DNA of 13,858 bases from an uncultured Clostridia bacterium (GTDB taxonomy: Bacteria; Bacillota_A; Clostridia; TANB77; CAG-508). Positions 1 through 6,809 of the stretch are shown here, piece after piece; position 1 is the first letter of the stretch, and each line of letters opens with the position of its first letter. A program made the translations under genes and the position numbers. The DNA lies in assembly GCA_944393165.1 (NCBI GenBank), contig CALXZF010000104.1:1-13858 (forward strand), read 5' to 3'. Under the pieces are notes generated by a model that did not search any database, was not told where the DNA came from, and worked only from the letters and a program-made list of their open reading frames with translations.

Positions 1-1
1 T

Positions 2-1081
2 GGTTATACAAAAAATCCAAAAGACAAACATAAATTATTAATAGATAATAGTGTGAGTAATATTGTAAAGAAAATATTTGAATGGTATGTAGATGAAGGA
101 ATTGGCAAAATAGCAATATGCCATAGATTAAATGATTTAGGAATTCCAAATCCTTCTGGCCATAAAATAAAAGAACTAGAACAAAACTATAAAAATTCAG
201 GAATTCAAGATGACTCATATAATTGGACTCCTTCAACGATTAGAAAAATTTTAAGCAACGAAGTATATATAGGAAACACTGTACAAGGAAAAAGAAAGAC
301 AAAAAGTTATAAAATTCATCAGTTAGAAGCGGTTCCAGAAGAAGAATGGATAAGAGTAGAAAACACACATGAAGCAATAATTGATAAAGATGTGTTTTTT
401 AAAGCACAAAATCTTAGTAAAAGAGACATGAAAATATCTCAAAAAACAAAAGAGTTGTCAAATTGGGCAGGAATATTAAAATGTGCAGATTGCAATAGAG
501 CAATGAATAAAAAGAGTAGTACAAATAGTAAAGGAACAAAATATGAATACTATATTTGCAGCACATATAGAGAAAAATCAAATAGATTATGCACAAAGCA
601 CACAATAAAAGTGGAAAATTTAGATAATACTGTTCTACAAATTATAAATTTACATATAAGCCGATTGATAAACATAGATGAAATTATAAAAGAAGCAAAT
701 CGAATTAACAGAAAATTCAATAGTGATAACAATATAAAAAATATGATTTGCTCCAAAGAAAAAGAGATTGACAAAGCTATTCAGTACAAAAGAAAATTGT
801 ATGAAGATTGGAAGAATGACTATATAACAAAGGAAGAATACATTGATTACAAAAGAAAATATGATAATGATATAGAGAAAAACAGGAAATATATAGATGA
901 ACTAAGAAAAGTTCTAAAGAAAGATTTCGAAAGCGATTGTAAAGACAAATACTTGAATGATTTTAAAAGGGAAAAAGGATTTAGCAAACTTTCGAGAAAT
1001 ATAATTACAGAATTAATTGACTCAATTTATGTTCATGAAAATAGCAAAGTAACTATAAAGTTTAATTTCGCAAAAGAATAG
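2..1081 (+). CDS. Large serine recombinase, C-terminal part (5' end outside the window)
   Basis: Catalyses site-specific DNA strand exchange for integration or excision of the surrounding element. The frame is open from position 2 with no start codon needed: the first codons read GYTKNPKDKHKLLID, the usual lead-in to the 'Recombinase' domain. Visible are 359 residues. The recombinase domain covers roughly residues 1-135, including NW-TPSTIRKILSNEVYIG. A zinc ribbon follows with Cys161, Cys164, Cys186 and Cys197. After that comes a charged helical, probably coiled-coil segment (about 240-320) and a C-terminal strand ending KVTIKFNFAKE. The N-terminal resolvase domain with the catalytic serine lies left of the window, so activity cannot be judged. 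A GTG at 53 is an internal codon, not the start. It is convergent with the PIN gene. It resembles the TndX/SpoIVCA-type large serine recombinases; which subgroup cannot be told here. Confidence 0.93.
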   Translation, partial: GYTKNPKDKHKLLIDNSVSNIVKKIFEWYVDEGIGKIAICHRLNDLGIPNPSGHKIKELEQNYKNSGIQDDSYNWTPSTIRKILSNEVYIGNTVQGKRKTKSYKIHQLEAVPEEEWIRVENTHEAIIDKDVFFKAQNLSKRDMKISQKTKELSNWAGILKCADCNRAMNKKSSTNSKGTKYEYYICSTYREKSNRLCTKHTIKVENLDNTVLQIINLHISRLINIDEIIKEANRINRKFNSDNNIKNMICSKEKEIDKAIQYKRKLYEDWKNDYITKEEYIDYKRKYDNDIEKNRKYIDELRKVLKKDFESDCKDKYLNDFKREKGFSKLSRNIITELIDSIYVHENSKVTIKFNFAKE

Positions 1082-1098
1082 CATAACAAAATAGAAAG

Positions 1099-1130
1099 AA
1101 GCGTACCTGTGCAATAGTACAAGTACGCTT
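1099..1130 (-). terminator. Hairpin between convergent recombinase and PIN genes
   Basis: Arms AAGCGTAC (1099-1106) and GTACGCTT (1123-1130) are perfect 8-bp complements. Inside them TGTGC and GTACA can pair further (one G-U) around an AATA loop. Read on the minus strand, the hairpin is followed by the T-rich tail CTTTCTATTTTG, so it fits best as the terminator of the minus-strand PIN gene that ends at 1156. On the plus strand the tail has no T-run, so for the recombinase it is at most a weak terminator. Confidence 0.6.
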
Positions 1131-1155
1131 GGTAGTAATAATTGTTTGTCAAGTT

Positions 1156-2259
1156 TTAGTTTAAAGTAAGCTGATTGTGAAAATCACTAAAAAATTCTAT
1201 ATAATCAGGATTTTCCAATTTGTCAATCTCTTCATCATTATATACTCTGTATGAAGCAATAAGTCTTGCATTTTTCTCTAGATATGCAGATATAATTTGA
1301 TATGCTGCAAAAGTTAGATATCTATTTCCAGCTTGATCTATTTTATCTGTCGCAACATATACAATATCTCCAATGTTTAACTTATGTTCTCCATAAGTAT
1401 ATTTTGTCCCGGATGACAACAAACAGTAACGATGATGTCTATCATTATTGATAGAAAACTTCAAGTCGCCGTTATCTTTATAAACAGAGTGTAAGGTTAC
1501 TATTTTAGATGCGTTTCTATAATTTCTAGAAGACAAATCATTATCACTTAAATTACAAGATTGATGTTCGAAATGTCGAACTACAACACCATGCAATCTA
1601 GCAACTACAGTCATTTCATTATCTGCACTTAATAAAATGACAGAATCCCTATGCTTGATACAATAGTTGATTATGCATTTGTCAGGCGTTTCAGCGTCCT
1701 CGGCAATCTTTGAATAGATAAAGGAATCTTCGAACCTTGCTGCAACACTAAAAATAAACTTAGCATTAGCTGCACAAGCGTCTCGATATAACTTAGTCTT
1801 TTGTAGTTCTTTAACTACTACGCTTGTTAAATTGATCTTTTTCCTTTCAAGGATGAGTCTGTTGATGATGTCTCTAAAATTTTCAATAGAACACATAGAT
1901 GTATCCATAACATAAGTATAAGAAGTTATCTTAGCCTCTGTAGGATTACTATCAGTTTGAGTTGAGAGTACATCGACCTCTGTAGGATTACTATCAGTTT
2001 GAGTTGAGAGTACATCGATTTCTGTAGAATTACTAGTTTGAGATGGTGTTTTAACTTCTTCTAATTTTAAGTTTTCTTTATTCTTATTGATTTGTTCTTT
2101 TACTCTCCTTTCGATAATAGGATGACTTGATAAAGTTGTTCTGATTTTTGCATAAGATAATCCAGTGACTTCGGAAAGTTCTTTCAATGACTTTACTCCC
2201 CGAGCAGCTTCCTTAATTTTTATACAATCTTTTTCAATTTCTTTTTTACTTCTTCCCAT
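1156..2259 (-). CDS. HTH / tandem-repeat linker / PIN-nuclease-like protein
   Basis: Protein of 367 residues; no named homologue recognised. Domains seen: an N-terminal helix-turn-helix-like segment (about 23-45, SLKELSEVTGLSYAKIRTTL); a Ser/Thr/Asp-rich linker with two 14-residue repeats (about 81-108); a PIN-like domain (about 112-231); and a C-terminal domain of unknown type (about 250-367) with a beta-rich stretch, KLNIGDIVYVATDKID. PIN acidic residues are all present: Asp119 (VMDTS), Glu151 (VVKELQK), Asp193 (TPDKCI) and Asp213 (LLSADNEM). Known: PIN domains are metal-dependent RNases, often VapC-type toxins. Inferred: a nuclease with its own DNA-binding head, perhaps self-regulating; no separate antitoxin gene lies beside it. 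Start chosen at ATG 2259 because AAAGGAGAG lies 7 bases upstream; an in-frame TTG at 2334 has no ribosome site. It has its own promoter (2372-2400). Cargo of the recombinase element by position. Confidence 0.8.
   Translation of the reverse strand: MGRSKKEIEKDCIKIKEAARGVKSLKELSEVTGLSYAKIRTTLSSHPIIERRVKEQINKNKENLKLEEVKTPSQTSNSTEIDVLSTQTDSNPTEVDVLSTQTDSNPTEAKITSYTYVMDTSMCSIENFRDIINRLILERKKINLTSVVVKELQKTKLYRDACAANAKFIFSVAARFEDSFIYSKIAEDAETPDKCIINYCIKHRDSVILLSADNEMTVVARLHGVVVRHFEHQSCNLSDNDLSSRNYRNASKIVTLHSVYKDNGDLKFSINNDRHHRYCLLSSGTKYTYGEHKLNIGDIVYVATDKIDQAGNRYLTFAAYQIISAYLEKNARLIASYRVYNDEEIDKLENPDYIEFFSDFHNQLTLN
1935..2018. repeat. Two exact 42-bp tandem repeats in the PIN gene linker
   Basis: Positions 1935-1976 and 1977-2018 are identical 42-bp units, each encoding 14 residues of the type VDVLSTQTDSNPTE on the minus strand. 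A third, degenerate and shortened copy begins at about 2019 (TTCTGTAGAATTACTAG). Because 42 is a multiple of three, copy-number change keeps the reading frame. The identity of the two units at DNA level suggests recent duplication. Confidence 0.92.
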
Positions 2260-2371
2260 TGTTATCTCTCCTTTGCTAATAAAGTTAAAAAGAATGATTG
2301 TTTCAACTAAAACTTTTCCCCCTTTCTTGCTCAATTCGAGCTGTAAGTCTATATAAAAAGACTACAATTGT

Positions 2372-2400
2372 ATTATAACATATTTTTGAGTCATTGTAAA
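2372..2400 (-). promoter_or_regulatory. Sigma-A-like promoter of the PIN gene
   Basis: On the minus strand TTTACA (2395-2400), a 17-base spacer and a perfect TATAAT (2372-2377) form a strong consensus promoter. Transcription would start near 2365 and leave a leader of about 105 bases before ATG 2259. That leader contains a polypurine SD-like stretch AAGAAAGGGGG and a possible 14-codon reading frame. Confidence 0.75.
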
Positions 2401-2449
2401 ATTATGTTAAGATACTGTAATTTTAAGTTTTAGATACAAAAAGCAAAAG

Positions 2450-2494
2450 AATAGATGTTGCAAATTGCAACATCTATTTTAAGACAAAGTCTTA
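2450..2494. terminator. Paired hairpins just inside the element's right end
   Basis: AATAGATGTTGCAA (2450-2463) and TTGCAACATCTATT (2465-2478) are a perfect 14-bp inverted repeat, followed by a short T-run. A second hairpin, TAAGAC-aaa-GTCTTA, spans 2480-2494. A/T-rich flanks on both sides make the first a plausible bidirectional terminator that insulates the PIN promoter from the PBP gene fragment. It could also be a recombinase or accessory-protein site near the element's end; sequence alone does not decide. Confidence 0.5.
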
Positions 2495-2540
2495 CATGAA
2501 CAAAGGTATATCACAATTAACATAAATATTCAAGAAGTGT

Positions 2541-2556
2541 TGCCAAAATACACCAA
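2541..2556. other. Probable element/host junction (attachment site) in the PBP gene
   Basis: In the plus frame that encodes the PBP 3' end, the residues from His (codon 2551-2553) onward match the conserved end of the transpeptidase domain (HQGGGVAAPIGSQVLGEVLPYL). The residues before it (YSRSVAKI) do not look like PBP sequence, and an in-frame stop occurs at 2518-2520. The change from non-homologous to homologous sequence therefore falls at about 2545-2553. The core dinucleotide cannot be assigned without the other end. Confidence 0.5.
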
Positions 2557-2845
2557 GGAGGTGGTGTGGCAGCACCAATTGGTTCTCAAGTATTAGGAGA
2601 AGTACTTCCATACTTAGAAGTAGAAAAAGACAACCAAACAGAAGAAGAAACCAAAAAAGAAGTAGAGATACCTAATGTTGTAGGAATGACAGTCACAGAT
2701 GCAAAAAAAGAATTAGAAAGGGCTCGGTTTGGGTATAGAATACGCAGAAACAGAAGAAGATATTTCACAAAAAATTGTAACAAAACAAACTCCGGTAAGT
2801 GGAGTAGAAGTTTATGAAGGTACAAATATAATCATAGAATATTAA
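2551..2845 (+). pseudogene. 3' fragment of SpoVD/PBP2-type penicillin-binding protein with PASTA domain, frameshifted
   Basis: The fragment encodes the last strands of a class B PBP transpeptidase domain (HQGGGVAAPIGSQVLGEVLPYLEV), a Glu/Lys-rich linker, and the first half of a PASTA domain (VEIPNVVGMTVTDAKKELE). At about 2717-2726 the frame shifts by +1, and the second half of the PASTA domain continues in the next frame (GLGIEYAETEEDISQK ... GTNIIIEY) to a TAA at 2843-2845. In the unshifted frame translation ends at TGA 2815-2817. The active-site motifs and everything N-terminal are missing, cut off by the recombinase element. Its place directly before murE is that of spoVD in Bacillus; in many clostridia a single PBP gene occupies this slot. 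GTG 2566 preceded by AAGGAGG looks like a start, but that sequence is simply the codons of the Gly-rich motif. A sequencing error could explain the shift, but not the missing 5' part. Confidence 0.85.
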
Positions 2846-2872
2846 AAATAAAAAGAAAAAAATGTCAAACTA

Positions 2873-2901
2873 TATACAAAAAATAAAATTAGTTATATAA
2901 T
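2873..2901 (+). promoter_or_regulatory. Probable promoter in front of murE
   Basis: TATACA (2873-2878), a 17-base spacer and a perfect TATAAT (2896-2901) lie in the gap after the PBP fragment. Start would be near 2908, about 37 bases before the murE ATG. The -35 is only a 4/6 match. A promoter here would let murE and the genes after it be expressed despite the upstream insertion. Confidence 0.45.
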
Positions 2902-2944
2902 GTAAACGGCGTATTGTAGAATTATTAGAAAGGGGAAAATCAAT

Positions 2945-4432
2945 ATGGATTTAAAAAATATTTTGGCAGGACTTGAAGGCTTAAAAGTAAAGGGAAATAT
3001 TGATGTGGATGTTAATGAGATAAAAGATAATTCGAAGAAAGTTATAGCAAATGATATGTTTGTGGCTATTAAAGGGTTTGAATCTGATGGCCATACATGT
3101 ATCCCTGAAGCAATAGAAAATGGAGCAAAAGTAATTTTAGTTGAACAGGGTAAAATTGATAAAACCATGATAAGCAACATTCCAGATGATGTAACATTGC
3201 TATTAGCGGAAAACACAAGATATGCTTTAGCAATATGTGCATGTAATTTTTATAAAAATCCTTCTAGAAAGTTTAAATTGATTGGTGTTACGGGAACAAA
3301 AGGAAAAACAACAACTACATATATGATAAGAGACATTTTAGTAAAACAAGGCTTAAAAGTTGGATTGATTGGAACTGTTGCCTCATATGTAAATGACCAA
3401 AAAATTGCAGATAATGAAAATACTACACCAGAAAGCATAAAATTACAAGAAATTTTTAGTAAAATGGTAGATGAAAATTGTGAAGTTGTTGTAATGGAAG
3501 TTTCTTCACAAAGTTTAAAATTAGATAGAGTGGCAGGTTGTGATTTTGATATTGGAATATTTACCAATTTTTCAGAAGACCATATAAGTGAAAAAGAACA
3601 CCCTGACATGGAAGATTATTTTAATTCTAAATTAAAATTGTTTAAAATGTGCAAAAAAGGTTTCGTAAACAGTGATGATGTGCATACTGCACTAGTACCA
3701 AAGCTAGTTCCAGAGTGCCAAATTTCTACTTTTGGTATAGATAATTATTGTAATCTTCTAGCAAAGGACATAACAGTTACTAATCAATATGTTGATTTTA
3801 AAGTAAAATTGGGAGACAGAAATGAAAGAGTAAAAGTTTCTATTCCTGGAAGATTTAGTGTATATAACTCTTTAGCAGCAATTGCTGTAGCTTTGCAATT
3901 TGGATGTAGTAGTGAAAATATTAAAGAAGCTTTAGCTAACATTAGAGTTTCAGGGAGAAGTGAGCTGGTTGATAACAAATTAGGATTAACTATAATGATA
4001 GATTATGCACACACACCAGAAAGTTTAGAGAAAATATTATCATCAGTAGCAATTTATACCAAGGGAAGAGTAATCTCTGTTTTTGGTTGTGGCGGAGATA
4101 GGGATAAAAATAAAAGACCTATGATGGGTGGAGTTTCTGGAAGAGTAGCGGATTACACAATTATAACATCTGATAATCCAAGAACAGAAGACCCAGAAAC
4201 AATAGTAAAAGACATAGAAGAAGGAATAAAAAAGACAAATGGAAAATATGAATGTATAGTAGATAGAAAAGAAGCTATAAAAAAAGCAATTAAAATGGCA
4301 AATAAAAAAGACATAATAATTCTTGCAGGAAAAGGTCATGAACAATATCAAGAGATTAACAAAAAGAGATATCCATTTGACGAATGTAAAATAGTAAATG
4401 AAATAGTAAACGAAATAGTAAATAATAAATGA
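2945..4432 (+). CDS. murE: UDP-MurNAc-L-Ala-D-Glu:meso-diaminopimelate ligase
   Basis: Cytoplasmic Mur ligase adding the third residue of the peptidoglycan stem peptide at the cost of ATP. The 495 residues match the usual length. Seen: ATP-binding P-loop GVTGTKGKTT (114-123); central-domain segment TNFSEDHISEKEHPDMEDYFNSKLKLF, whose Lys229 fits the carbamylated lysine; DYAHTPESL (353-361); GCGGDRDKNKRP (381-392); DNPRTEDP (410-417); and GKGHE (462-466). The DNPR motif is the known marker for meso-DAP rather than lysine, so meso-DAP cell wall is inferred. ATG 2945 follows the ribosome site AAAGGGG. The C-terminus ends in a short NEIVNEIVNN repeat from a 12-base near-repeat. It lies 99 bases after the PBP fragment and 51 bases before mraY, as first intact gene of the cluster. 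Confidence 0.97.
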   Translation: MDLKNILAGLEGLKVKGNIDVDVNEIKDNSKKVIANDMFVAIKGFESDGHTCIPEAIENGAKVILVEQGKIDKTMISNIPDDVTLLLAENTRYALAICACNFYKNPSRKFKLIGVTGTKGKTTTTYMIRDILVKQGLKVGLIGTVASYVNDQKIADNENTTPESIKLQEIFSKMVDENCEVVVMEVSSQSLKLDRVAGCDFDIGIFTNFSEDHISEKEHPDMEDYFNSKLKLFKMCKKGFVNSDDVHTALVPKLVPECQISTFGIDNYCNLLAKDITVTNQYVDFKVKLGDRNERVKVSIPGRFSVYNSLAAIAVALQFGCSSENIKEALANIRVSGRSELVDNKLGLTIMIDYAHTPESLEKILSSVAIYTKGRVISVFGCGGDRDKNKRPMMGGVSGRVADYTIITSDNPRTEDPETIVKDIEEGIKKTNGKYECIVDRKEAIKKAIKMANKKDIIILAGKGHEQYQEINKKRYPFDECKIVNEIVNEIVNNK

Positions 4433-4483
4433 GTGAAAAACAATTATCATTCACTTTAAGCAAGACAAAGGAGGAGAAGATAC

Positions 4484-5461
4484 ATGCAATATCAAAACAA
4501 AATACTACTACTGTCATTTGTAGCAAGTGTAGTATTATCATTGATAATTGTACCAATTTTAAGGAAACTAAAAGTAGGTCAAATAGAAAGAACAGAGGGT
4601 CCACAATCACATTTGAAGAAACAAGGAACTCCAACAATGGGTGGAATAATTATGATTCTAGTAATTATTGCTATAGGAGCATTCATATACTGGGACTTTG
4701 CTAAAGACCAAATGGAAGTGGCAACAGCATTGTTACCATTAATAGGTGTGGCCGTAGGATTTGGATTTATTGGATTTATAGATGATTTTAAAAAATTAGT
4801 ATTAAAAAACACAAAAGGGTTAAGCCCAAGAGCAAAAATGATAGGACTTTTAATTGTTGCAGTAGCATATACAATTGTACTTGTAAATGTATTTCACATA
4901 GGAACAGACATATATATACCATTCGTAAAAGAATATATTACGCTTCCAATTTGGTTATATATACCATTTGCAGTACTTGTAATGTTGGCTACTACAAATG
5001 CTATTAATTTAACAGACGGAATTGACGGTTTATCTACTAGTGTTACAACAATTATTCTTACTTGTTTAACAGTTATATCTGTATTGCTAGGTGTAAAAGA
5101 AGTAACAGCATTTGGTTCAATATTAATAGGAGCGTGCTTAGGATTTTTATTATTTAATTTACACCCTGCCAAAGTTATGATGGGGGACACAGGTTCATTG
5201 ATGCTCGGCGGAGCTATTGCAGGAATAGCATTATATTTAAAAATGCCACTTTTATTGTTAATACTTGCAATTATACCTATAATAGAAACATTATCAGTAA
5301 TGATACAGGTTGCATACTTTAAAAAGACAGGAAATAGAATTTTTAAAATGACACCAATTCATCATCATTTTGAGCTATCTGGCTGGAAGGAAAATAAAAT
5401 AGTTTCAGTATTTAGTTTAATAACATTAGTATTTTGTGTAATTGGATTATTTGCTATCTAA
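4484..5461 (+). CDS. mraY: Phospho-MurNAc-pentapeptide transferase
   Basis: Integral membrane enzyme that transfers phospho-MurNAc-pentapeptide from UDP to undecaprenyl phosphate, making lipid I. The 325 residues and about ten hydrophobic segments fit the family. Key motifs: EGPQSHLKKQGTPTMGG (38-54), the Asp pair in FIDDFKK (100-101), NLTDGIDGL (175-183, with the Mg-binding/catalytic Asp), GDTGS (234-238), and the HHHFE loop (293-297). ATG 4484 is chosen because AAGGAGGAG lies close upstream. An ATG at 4429 that overlaps the murE stop opens a different frame and is not used. It is followed 55-67 bases later by ftsW with no murD between. Confidence 0.97.
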   Translation: MQYQNKILLLSFVASVVLSLIIVPILRKLKVGQIERTEGPQSHLKKQGTPTMGGIIMILVIIAIGAFIYWDFAKDQMEVATALLPLIGVAVGFGFIGFIDDFKKLVLKNTKGLSPRAKMIGLLIVAVAYTIVLVNVFHIGTDIYIPFVKEYITLPIWLYIPFAVLVMLATTNAINLTDGIDGLSTSVTTIILTCLTVISVLLGVKEVTAFGSILIGACLGFLLFNLHPAKVMMGDTGSLMLGGAIAGIALYLKMPLLLLILAIIPIIETLSVMIQVAYFKKTGNRIFKMTPIHHHFELSGWKENKIVSVFSLITLVFCVIGLFAI

Positions 5462-5528
5462 TTGGAATTTATACAAATAAAAAACAGGGGATAAAAAATT
5501 TACACTTAAGAAAGGATTGATAAAGCAA

Positions 5529-6692
5529 ATGCAAAATAAAGCTAAAAGTGTAAACAAAGTGAAAAAAAGACAAGTGGACTTTGCTTTAATAGTAATTATA
5601 TTAATATTGTTGCTATTTGGAATAGTAATGATTTTATCTGCAAGTGCACCTTCTGCATTAGCAGAAACAGGAAGTAGTTATACATATGTAATTAGTCAAA
5701 TCCAATTTGCCATACTAGGATTAGCAATAATGTGGGTGGCATCTAAAGTAGATTATAGAATTTATAAAAAACTATATTGGCCAATTTATTGGTTCTCTGT
5801 AGGAATTCTGCTTCTAGTTTTAATTCCAGGATTAGGGTCTTCGGGTGGAGGTGCTTCTAGGTGGATTAATTTGGGATTTACCCAATTCCAACCTTCTGAA
5901 ATAACAAAAATAGGCCTTATAATATTTTATGCTGGATATTTAACAGACCATAAGGATGACTTAAGAAGTTTCAAAAAAGGATTTATTTACCCTTTAATAT
6001 ACCTAGCTATTCCGGTTTTAATCGCCCTTGTTATCCAAAACCACTTAAGTGTTGGTATTATCATGAGTGCAATAACATTTGTAATGATGCTTATGGCTGG
6101 ATGTAGACTATTATATTTTGTTATATCTGGAGTGTTAGCTGGCGGTGGAGGCATTGCAGCCCTCGCAATATACTTATCTCGTGCGGGTGACTCGGCGGGA
6201 GATGATAGCTTTAGACTTGGAAGAATTTTGAATTTTATGGATCCATGGCAAGACCCTACTAATAAAGGTTGGCAAACAATACAGGGATTATATGCAATTG
6301 GCTCAGGCGGGCTATTTGGAGTAGGCTTAGGAGAAAGTAAACAAAAATATTTATATGTATCAGAACCTCAAAACGACTTCATATTTTCTATATTAGCAGA
6401 AGAACTTGGCTTTGTAGGATGTGTTGTAGTTATTATTCTATTTGCATTATTTATATGGAGAGGTATAATTATTGCAATGAGAGCTAAAGACATGTTTGGA
6501 AGTTTACTTGCAACAGGAATCACAACACTTGTTATGGTGCAAGTTGCCTTAAATATAGGAGTTGTAACTAACTCTATTCCTAATACAGGAATTTCTTTAC
6601 CATTCTTTAGTGCCGGTGGTACAGCACTTATAATGTTACTAGGAATGTGTGGAATATTACTTAATATTTCTAAATCTAGGTCAAAAGTGTAG
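5529..6692 (+). CDS. ftsW: SEDS peptidoglycan glycosyltransferase FtsW/SpoVE
   Basis: Membrane glycosyltransferase polymerising lipid II in partnership with a class B PBP at the division or forespore septum. From ATG 5529 it has 387 residues with about ten membrane segments. SEDS motifs: QPSEITKIG (121-129), DPWQDPTNKGWQTIQ, AIGSGGLFGVGLG, EPQNDFIFS (279-287, with candidate catalytic Asp283), and PNTGISLPFFSAGG (351-364). An in-frame TTG at 5517 directly abuts the ribosome site AAAGGA, leaving no spacing, so ATG 5529 is preferred. In Bacillus the gene at this place, between mraY/murD and murG, is spoVE, and SpoVE works with SpoVD; here the PBP partner gene upstream is interrupted. FtsW and SpoVE cannot be told apart by sequence alone. 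Confidence 0.93.
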   Translation: MQNKAKSVNKVKKRQVDFALIVIILILLLFGIVMILSASAPSALAETGSSYTYVISQIQFAILGLAIMWVASKVDYRIYKKLYWPIYWFSVGILLLVLIPGLGSSGGGASRWINLGFTQFQPSEITKIGLIIFYAGYLTDHKDDLRSFKKGFIYPLIYLAIPVLIALVIQNHLSVGIIMSAITFVMMLMAGCRLLYFVISGVLAGGGGIAALAIYLSRAGDSAGDDSFRLGRILNFMDPWQDPTNKGWQTIQGLYAIGSGGLFGVGLGESKQKYLYVSEPQNDFIFSILAEELGFVGCVVVIILFALFIWRGIIIAMRAKDMFGSLLATGITTLVMVQVALNIGVVTNSIPNTGISLPFFSAGGTALIMLLGMCGILLNISKSRSKV

Positions 6693-6700
6693 ATATTACT

Positions 6701-6795
6701 TTCAAAGTTCTTACGAATTTTGAATTGACCAAAGATAATCTCTAGTAGTCTACTAAAAATAAAGGTTATAAAAATTTTAGGGAGCAAATTCTCTC
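6701..6795 (+). other. Three small hairpins in the ftsW-murG gap
   Basis: The 117-base gap holds no gene but contains three potential stems: TTCAAAGTTC-ttac-GAATTTTGAA (6701-6724, 10 bp with one G-U), TAGTA-gtc-TACTA (6733-6745), and GGGAG-caaatt-CTCTC (6780-6795, one G-U) just before the murG ribosome site CGGAGG. None has a T-run, so these are not intrinsic terminators. They may affect mRNA processing or murG translation; no known riboswitch was recognised. Confidence 0.35.
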
Positions 6796-6809
6796 GAACG
6801 GAGGTTAAA

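Larger units (their letters stand above)
1..2550. mobile_element. Right-hand part of an integrated serine-recombinase element
   Basis: Seen: a large serine recombinase gene, a convergent accessory gene (HTH/PIN protein) and hairpins lie immediately left of a sharp break at which the 3' end of a penicillin-binding protein gene begins without its 5' part. Known: large serine recombinases integrate and excise phage-like and conjugative elements, and their genes usually sit near one end. Inferred: the window holds the right end of an element whose left end is outside it. No transposase, terminal inverted repeat or target duplication is visible at the right boundary, which fits serine-recombinase integration rather than an insertion sequence. 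The exact boundary is uncertain by about 10 to 15 bases. Confidence 0.7.

Noticed and set aside
1574..1580. Another TGTCGAA heptamer
   Set aside because: It is single, lies inside the PIN coding region and is not near a promoter; probably chance.
2566..2817. An 83-residue gene starting at GTG 2566 with an apparent AAGGAGG ribosome site
   Set aside because: The AAGGAGG is part of the codons of the conserved HQGGG motif, and the sequence reads as the end of a PBP in an open frame extending upstream. It is a gene fragment, not a new small gene.
4429..4704. Frame with ATG overlapping the murE stop codon
   Set aside because: It runs mostly inside mraY in another frame and shows no recognisable protein; mraY itself has the better ribosome site.
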